Below are positions 61,476 through 64,000 of a stretch of 64,000 bases of DNA, piece by piece. The notes under the pieces are model-generated. The model had not been told where the DNA came from and searched no databases. It was given only the letters and a program-made list of their open reading frames with translations. Within the stretch, counting starts at the first letter, position 1. Each line of letters opens with the position of its first letter. A program made the position numbers and the translations under genes. The stretch covers positions 1-64,000 of the forward strand of contig JAFPXH010000003.1 of NCBI GenBank assembly GCA_017394705.1. The letters run 5' to 3'. The stretch comes from Paludibacteraceae bacterium. Lineage in GTDB: Bacteria > Bacteroidota > Bacteroidia > Bacteroidales > Paludibacteraceae.

Positions 61476-62321
61476 ATGAAAGAGAACAACATTCCTATTG
61501 TAGATTGCCCGTACGGCGATTACATGATTGGAGATGCGAGCGGCAAACTGATGAACGAATATGGTCGATATCCGTGTAAAATCAAGTGTGGTGTGTATGC
61601 ATTACTCGTTCGTGGTACGGCGCATGCCACTATAAACGTGACCGAATATGACTTTAAAGCCAACGATGTGCTATTGTTGGAACCCGGCAGTTTTCTGCTT
61701 ATCCGAGAGTTCTCGGATGATGCGCTCGTATACTGGATTGTTTTTGGTAGTAAATTTCTTGAAAAGAACACCGTGAACAACCGGATGTCACTCTCTTCGC
61801 TGCAGCTGCACTCGCCTAAACTAAGCATTAGCGAAAATCATGCAGAAGTGTTGTGTTCTATGTATGAGACAATCGTCAAAGCGTTGAATGCAACTCCGAC
61901 AATGCTGGACAGCGAGAAAATGGTCCATATTTTCAACCTGCTGCAGAGCAGTTACGCCAAGTATGCCCGCGAGCAGGACGAATACCTCATCAAACCGATG
62001 GACCGCAAGACAGAGATTTATCAGGATTACTGCCAATTGGTTCTGCAGCATTATCAGGAATGGCACCACGTCAGTCAATATGCCGACGCGATGCGTCTGA
62101 CGTTGCCTCATCTCTGCTCTACTATCAAATCAGTCGGAGATCGCACCGCAGGTGACATCATCATCGAAGCGATTATTACCGACGCAAAGAGCCAATTGAA
62201 GATTACAAATCTTCAGATTAAAGAGATTGCACTCAGCCTTGGTTTTGACAATGTAGCTTTCTTTAACCGTTTCTTCAAATCGCACGTAGGCGTAACGCCT
62301 AAAGCATATAGGAATGCATAA
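61476..62321 (+). CDS. AraC-family transcriptional regulator
   Basis: 281 residues. N-terminal cupin-like sensing domain (VYALLVRGTAHATINVTEYDFKANDVLLLEP), C-terminal double helix-turn-helix (HHVSQYADAMRLTLPHLCSTIKSVGDRTAGDIII; LQIKEIALSLGFDNVAFFNRFFKSHVGVTP). Soluble, single-domain-sensor type, unlike the membrane TPR/AraC protein at 31423. The signal and targets are unknown. Confidence 0.9.
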   Translation: MKENNIPIVDCPYGDYMIGDASGKLMNEYGRYPCKIKCGVYALLVRGTAHATINVTEYDFKANDVLLLEPGSFLLIREFSDDALVYWIVFGSKFLEKNTVNNRMSLSSLQLHSPKLSISENHAEVLCSMYETIVKALNATPTMLDSEKMVHIFNLLQSSYAKYAREQDEYLIKPMDRKTEIYQDYCQLVLQHYQEWHHVSQYADAMRLTLPHLCSTIKSVGDRTAGDIIIEAIITDAKSQLKITNLQIKEIALSLGFDNVAFFNRFFKSHVGVTPKAYRNA

Positions 62322-62350
62322 AAAAGACGCCGGTCGGCGTCTTTTTTTCA
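62320..62350. terminator. Bidirectional terminator between araC-type and rfbB
   Basis: AAAAAGACGCC, GGTC, GGCGTC, T7. Confidence 0.85.
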
Positions 62351-63484
62351 TCTTCCCTGATACATCTCTTCGTAGTATTTCTCGTAGTCTCCGGAAGTGA
62401 TATTATCAAGCCATTCTTGATTATCCAGATACCAACGCACTGTGCGTTCTATACCTTCTTCAAACTGCAGAGAAGGCTCCCAACCTAACTCACGTTGTAA
62501 TTTCGTTGAGTCTATGGCATAGCGCATGTCATGCCCCGCACGGTCGGTGACAAACGTGATTAGATCAAGATCTGCACCCTCCGGACGGCCTAACAGACGG
62601 TCAACAGTCTTAATGACAGTTTTGATAATGTCAATATTCTTCCACTCGTTAAAGCCACCGATGTTGTAGGTTTCCGCTATTGTGCCCTTATGGAAAATGA
62701 TATCTATCGCGCGGGCATGGTCTTCTACAAACAACCAATCGCGCACATTTTCGCCTTTTCCATAAACAGGAAGGGGTTTACGATGACGGATATTATTGAT
62801 GAAAAGAGGTATAAGTTTCTCCGGGAATTGGTATGGACCATAGTTATTCGAGCAATTCGTAACAATAGTCGGCATGCCATAGGTATCATGGAACGCACGC
62901 ACAAAATGGTCCGATGAAGCTTTTGAAGCCGAATACGGCGAGTGAGGATTGTACTTCGTCGTCTCATAGAAGAAATCCTCTCCATATGCCAAATGGTGTT
63001 CGGCCGACGAAGCGGTAGTAGTGAACGGCGGTTTAATTCCCTCCGGATGGGTCATCTCCAACGCCCCGTACACCTCGTCTGTGGAAATATGGTAAAAGCG
63101 CTTGCCTTCATACTTCTCCGGCAGGGTTTCCCAGTAGAGTTTCGCTGCCTGTAACATGGACAGCGTCCCCATCACATTGGTACGGGCAAACGTAAACGGA
63201 TCTTTGATAGAGCGGTCCACATGGCTCTCTGCAGCCAGGTGGATAACACCCGTCACATGTTCTTCTTGCATCAACGCGTAAATCGTGTCGAAATCGCAGA
63301 TATCTGCACGTACGAAACGGTAGTTCGGTTTGTCCTCGATATCTTTGAGGTTTGCCAAATTACCTGCGTATGTCAGCTTGTCCACATTGATGATACGATA
63401 GTCCGGGTACTTGTTTACAAACAAACGAACCACATGACTTCCGATAAATCCGGCTCCGCCGGTGATGATGATACTTTTACTCAT
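62348..63484 (-). CDS. rfbB: dTDP-glucose 4,6-dehydratase
   Basis: 378 residues. Extended SDR with TGGAGFIGSHVVR, HLAAESHVDRSI, HISTDEVYG, the active-site YSASKASSDH and NNYGPYQFPEKLIP. Second step of dTDP-rhamnose synthesis. Starts within the stop of birA (ATGA overlap), so it is translated after birA. Confidence 0.96.
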   Translation of the reverse strand: MSKSIIITGGAGFIGSHVVRLFVNKYPDYRIINVDKLTYAGNLANLKDIEDKPNYRFVRADICDFDTIYALMQEEHVTGVIHLAAESHVDRSIKDPFTFARTNVMGTLSMLQAAKLYWETLPEKYEGKRFYHISTDEVYGALEMTHPEGIKPPFTTTASSAEHHLAYGEDFFYETTKYNPHSPYSASKASSDHFVRAFHDTYGMPTIVTNCSNNYGPYQFPEKLIPLFINNIRHRKPLPVYGKGENVRDWLFVEDHARAIDIIFHKGTIAETYNIGGFNEWKNIDIIKTVIKTVDRLLGRPEGADLDLITFVTDRAGHDMRYAIDSTKLQRELGWEPSLQFEEGIERTVRWYLDNQEWLDNITSGDYEKYYEEMYQGR

Positions 63485-64000
63485 AATACGTATCGTATTT
63501 GTTTAAAATGATATTTTCGTTCTTTTCCTTGCTCGTCTTCCAGCACGACCTCTCCTGTTGGAAGGATATCTTTTATGCGCGCCATGAATTGCCCTTCTGC
63601 CTGATAGTCAGCATTCATGGTTGGTTGATTATTAACAACCCGTTCCACAAATGGCCAAAATCCTTCGCGGCGGTATAAATGTGCCTTGTAGTATTTCCAC
63701 CCATCCTCTTCTTGTGCTTTACATACTTCCTTATACAGTATTTGCATCAAGGCCTTTATGTCATATTCTTTGCCTGATATTTGTTTGAGCGAAATAGGAT
63801 TTGGAGCATCTGACCTCCACTCCGTCTGATTGACGTTAATACCTATGCCTGCAATTGAGTATTGGAGTTTATTGCCTACGATTGCATTCTCTATCAGGAT
63901 ACCCGCTACTTTTTTGTCCCGCCAGTAGATGTCATTCGGCCATTTGATAGTAAACTCGTTTCCTAACAAACGCTGTACTGCCACACTGACAACTATATTG
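63481..64000 (-). CDS. birA: Biotin--[acetyl-CoA carboxylase] ligase, N-terminus cut by the window edge
   Basis: The frame remains open to base 64000. The visible part shows the catalytic block IKWPNDIYWRDKKVAGILIE, GIGINVNQTEW and a small C-terminal SH3-like domain (EGQFMARIKDILPTGEVVLEDEQGKER). Attaches biotin to carboxylase carrier domains. No N-terminal DNA-binding domain can be seen because the start is outside the window. Confidence 0.9.
   Translation of the reverse strand, partial: NIVVSVAVQRLLGNEFTIKWPNDIYWRDKKVAGILIENAIVGNKLQYSIAGIGINVNQTEWRSDAPNPISLKQISGKEYDIKALMQILYKEVCKAQEEDGWKYYKAHLYRREGFWPFVERVVNNQPTMNADYQAEGQFMARIKDILPTGEVVLEDEQGKERKYHFKQIRYVL

Overview
The window is a chromosomal stretch of a Bacteroidota bacterium, almost certainly of the order Bacteroidales. 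Three lines of evidence agree. About eighteen promoters fit the Bacteroidota pattern TTTG, 20 bp, TAnnTTTG. Secreted proteins carry type IX secretion (T9SS) style C-termini, BspA-type leucine-rich repeats and a PorZ-like propeller protein. The serine palmitoyltransferase, FeoB, UDP/dTDP-sugar and OstA/SurA genes are of the kinds usual in that order. Genus cannot be settled from the sequence alone. There is no rRNA, CRISPR array, integrase or intact insertion sequence; six tRNAs are present.

Layout. 1-3000: a run of small genes resembling a phage-derived or domesticated lysis-type cassette (holin-like protein, DUF5675 protein, small lipoprotein-like peptide) with several strong hairpins. 3573-5738: ttcA-like, DUF486 and menA. 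5894-6288: tRNA-Gly and two tRNA-Leu. 6385-13212: a translationally coupled operon (DUF2147, rdgB, a double-length PorZ-like protein, phosphoethanolamine transferase). 13209-20853, minus strand: folE, SPOR protein, TGS-type nucleoside kinase, kdsA, a GH16-like protein, a LOG protein, gyrB. 21035-23903: a GNAT fusion, a small membrane/secreted protein and a Spy-like repeat protein framed by two copies of a palindromic element. 24043-27914: mdh, serine palmitoyltransferase, SDR and a frame-broken LD-carboxypeptidase. 27911-31324: radical SAM/SPASM protein, 5'-nucleotidase-domain lipoprotein, pepD. 31423-37484: a TPR/AraC-type membrane regulator, a large surface protein sharing its promoter architecture, and a tiny downstream ORF. 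37851-42482: lipoprotein, a FeoB with a degenerate G domain, HMA protein, tRNA-Ala, gapA, RNase H. 42475-50510: T9SS-type surface protein with an OmpA-family partner, tRNA-Arg, DUF2461, rfbD, rfbC, recX. 50473-60841: prmC and ribD (divergent, interlocked promoters), two PPIases with OstA (outer membrane biogenesis), dnaG, radical SAM protein, glycosyltransferase. 60921-64000: tRNA-Glu, rpsT, AraC regulator, rfbB, birA (cut by the window edge).

The most unusual property is the density and variety of short repeats that enter genes. They include (i) arrays of about five 7-bp units inside or at the ends of menA, kdsA, gyrB, ldcA, pepD, prmC and ostA; (ii) four-unit arrays of a 16-18 bp repeat in ttcA and pepD; (iii) a C-rich hairpin repeat acting as a terminator between genes and as an in-frame insertion within genes; and (iv) a palindromic element of about 95-155 bp in three copies with conserved core and self-complementary but copy-specific outer arms. 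In ldcA the number of 7-bp units sets the reading frame, which makes a simple on/off switch possible. A second notable point is that the TPR/AraC regulator and the BspA-like surface protein gene share a promoter region with twin TTGTCC sites 20 bp apart and no recognisable -33 box.
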